49,449 nucleotides of DNA from Sphingomonadales bacterium (lineage in GTDB: Bacteria; Pseudomonadota; Alphaproteobacteria; SMXS01), in contig JALHLV010000026.1 in the NCBI GenBank assembly GCA_022844405.1, positions 1 through 49,449 on the forward strand, written 5' to 3'. Below the pieces are notes generated by a model. That model saw only the letters and a list, made by a program, of their open reading frames with translations. It ran no database searches and had not been told where the DNA came from. Positions within the stretch are counted from its first letter, which is position 1. Each line of letters starts with the position of its first letter. Of this stretch, positions 48,700 to 49,449 are shown one piece after another. Position numbers and translations under genes: made by a program.

Positions 48700-49122
48700 C
48701 TACTTCTGCCCGTTCACTTTCAGGAAGGCGATCAGGTCAGCGCGGTCTTGCGCCTTGGGCAGGCCGGCGAAGGCCATGATCGTTTTCGGGATGCGCTTCT
48801 TGGGGTTCTCAAGATAAACGAACAGCTCCTGCTCGGTCCACGTGATGCCCGATTTCTTGTTGGCTTCCGAATAACGGAAGTTCGCGACCGAGCCGGCCGG
48901 ACGGCCAACGATGCCGTGCAGCGACGGTCCCGTGCCGTTCTTGCCTTTGACCGGCGAGTGACACTGCACGCACTTCTTGAACACGGTTTGCCCGCGCGCC
49001 GTGTCGCCAGATACCGCGGCGCCGCCGGCGCCCTTGATCGCGAGGGGAATCGTCTGCGCGGCTACCGGACCCGCCAGCATCACGGCAAGTCCGAACGCGG
49101 CGGCACTTACGAGTATACGCAT
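48700..49122 (-). CDS. Soluble class I cytochrome c (cytochrome c2 type)
   Basis: A 140-aa periplasmic monoheme cytochrome. The signal peptide is residues 1-23, ending VAAQ. The heme site is KKCVQCHSP with Cys51, Cys54 and His55. The methionine ligand is probably Met116 in KTIMAFAG, as in cytochrome c2/c-550. Lysines cluster around the heme edge (KK at 49-50 and 89-90, KKR at 108-110). GGAGG lies six bases before the ATG. It fits the size and layout of cytochrome c2, which carries electrons from the bc1 complex to the reaction centre. With no pufC here it is the best candidate donor, though a general respiratory role is also possible. Confidence 0.92.
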   Translation of the reverse strand: MRILVSAAAFGLAVMLAGPVAAQTIPLAIKGAGGAAVSGDTARGQTVFKKCVQCHSPVKGKNGTGPSLHGIVGRPAGSVANFRYSEANKKSGITWTEQELFVYLENPKKRIPKTIMAFAGLPKAQDRADLIAFLKVNGQK

Positions 49123-49449
49123 CGAAATCCTCCAGATCCTTCGTCGCTTACTCGAACGCTCTGACGGGGGTGCCTGTCAAGATGTTTTGGCTGCCATACT
49201 GTCTCCAATGCGGATGTGGCGACAACGAGTCTCGCCGCTGCCAAAAGTTGACTCCAGCGCAGGGTCAAATTCGCGCCCGCGTCTGACGAAGGCGCATCGA
49301 ACCATCACGACTCTTTCAGAATGGCCACGCCGACAAGCAACCCGGGCAGGGGCGCGCGTGGCGCCTGAAGGCCGGTGGGGGTGAATCGGGTCCCAGTGCC
49401 TTCGATCTGCCCGGGCTGTCGCCCTGCTGTCCGAAAGGGCGTGCCGGAT
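49123..49449. other. 327-bp window end without a recognisable gene
   Basis: Contains the presumed promoter of the cytochrome c gene. A TTGACA-like box on the minus strand (49180-49175) lacks a convincing -10 partner. TGTCAAGATGTTTTGG at 49175 resembles one arm of a PpsR site but the second arm is not ACA. No coding signal or repeat was identified up to the window edge. Confidence 0.4.

Noticed and set aside
49168-49192. PpsR-like half site upstream of the cytochrome c gene
   Set aside because: TGTCAA is followed at the right distance by GCT instead of ACA; one arm only, too weak to claim.

Overview
The window is an almost complete photosynthesis gene cluster of an aerobic anoxygenic phototrophic alphaproteobacterium. 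The evidence is the classic modules bchIDO, crt genes, bchCXYZ-pufBALM, bchFNBHLM-lhaA-puhABC-acsF-puhE-hemA, the regulators aerR/ppaA-ppsR, and bchG-bch2-bchP. The only ring-cyclase gene is the oxygen-dependent acsF; there is no bchE, and no pufC, pufX, pucBA or crtA is visible. DNA is GC-rich, and start codons include GTG and TTG. The family cannot be fixed from the sequence alone. No tRNA, rRNA, CRISPR array or insertion sequence was seen.

Layout. 1-1.9 kb: flanking housekeeping genes (TrmL-type tRNA methyltransferase, DUF3422 membrane protein). 2-5.6 kb (+): bchI-bchD-bchO, Mg chelatase and accessory hydrolase. 5.6-17.2 kb: carotenoid genes crtI(+), crtD(-), crtB(+), crtC(-), crtE-crtF(+). 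They are interleaved with an unfamiliar set: a membrane protein coupled to crtD(-), and a divergent cytochrome P450 plus ATP-grasp ligase(+). 17.4-25.1 kb (+): bchCXYZ-pufBALM, ending in a strong terminator. 25.5-41.7 kb (-): one long, tightly overlapped operon read as bchF-N-B-H-L-M-lhaA-puhA-B-C-orf-acsF-puhE-hemA-idi. 41.8-44.3 kb (+): aerR/ppaA and ppsR. 44.4-48.6 kb (+): bchG-bch2-bchP-tspO and a small membrane protein. 48.7-49.1 kb (-): a soluble class I cytochrome c.

How it works together. HemA, Mg chelatase, BchM, AcsF, DPOR (BchLNB), COR (BchXYZ), BchF, BchC, BchG and BchP cover most of the route from 5-aminolevulinate to bacteriochlorophyll a. Idi, CrtE, CrtB, CrtI, CrtC, CrtD and CrtF give acyclic methoxylated (spirilloxanthin-type) carotenoids. 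PufLM-PuhA with LH1 PufBA form the core photosystem, assembled by LhaA, PuhB, PuhC and PuhE. With no tetraheme PufC, the soluble cytochrome c is a plausible electron donor. PpsR operators of the form TGT-N12-ACA, exact or one base off, lie at crtI, crtD/P450, crtC/crtE, bchC, bchF/aerR and bchG, so aerobic and light control through AerR-PpsR probably covers the whole cluster.

The most novel element is the P450 + ATP-grasp pair. It shares an exact PpsR operator with the membrane-protein-crtD operon and looks like an undescribed carotenoid (or pigment) tailoring branch. The next most unusual is a 72-residue, proline-rich, purely acidic tail on PufM, predicted to sit on the periplasmic electron-donor side.
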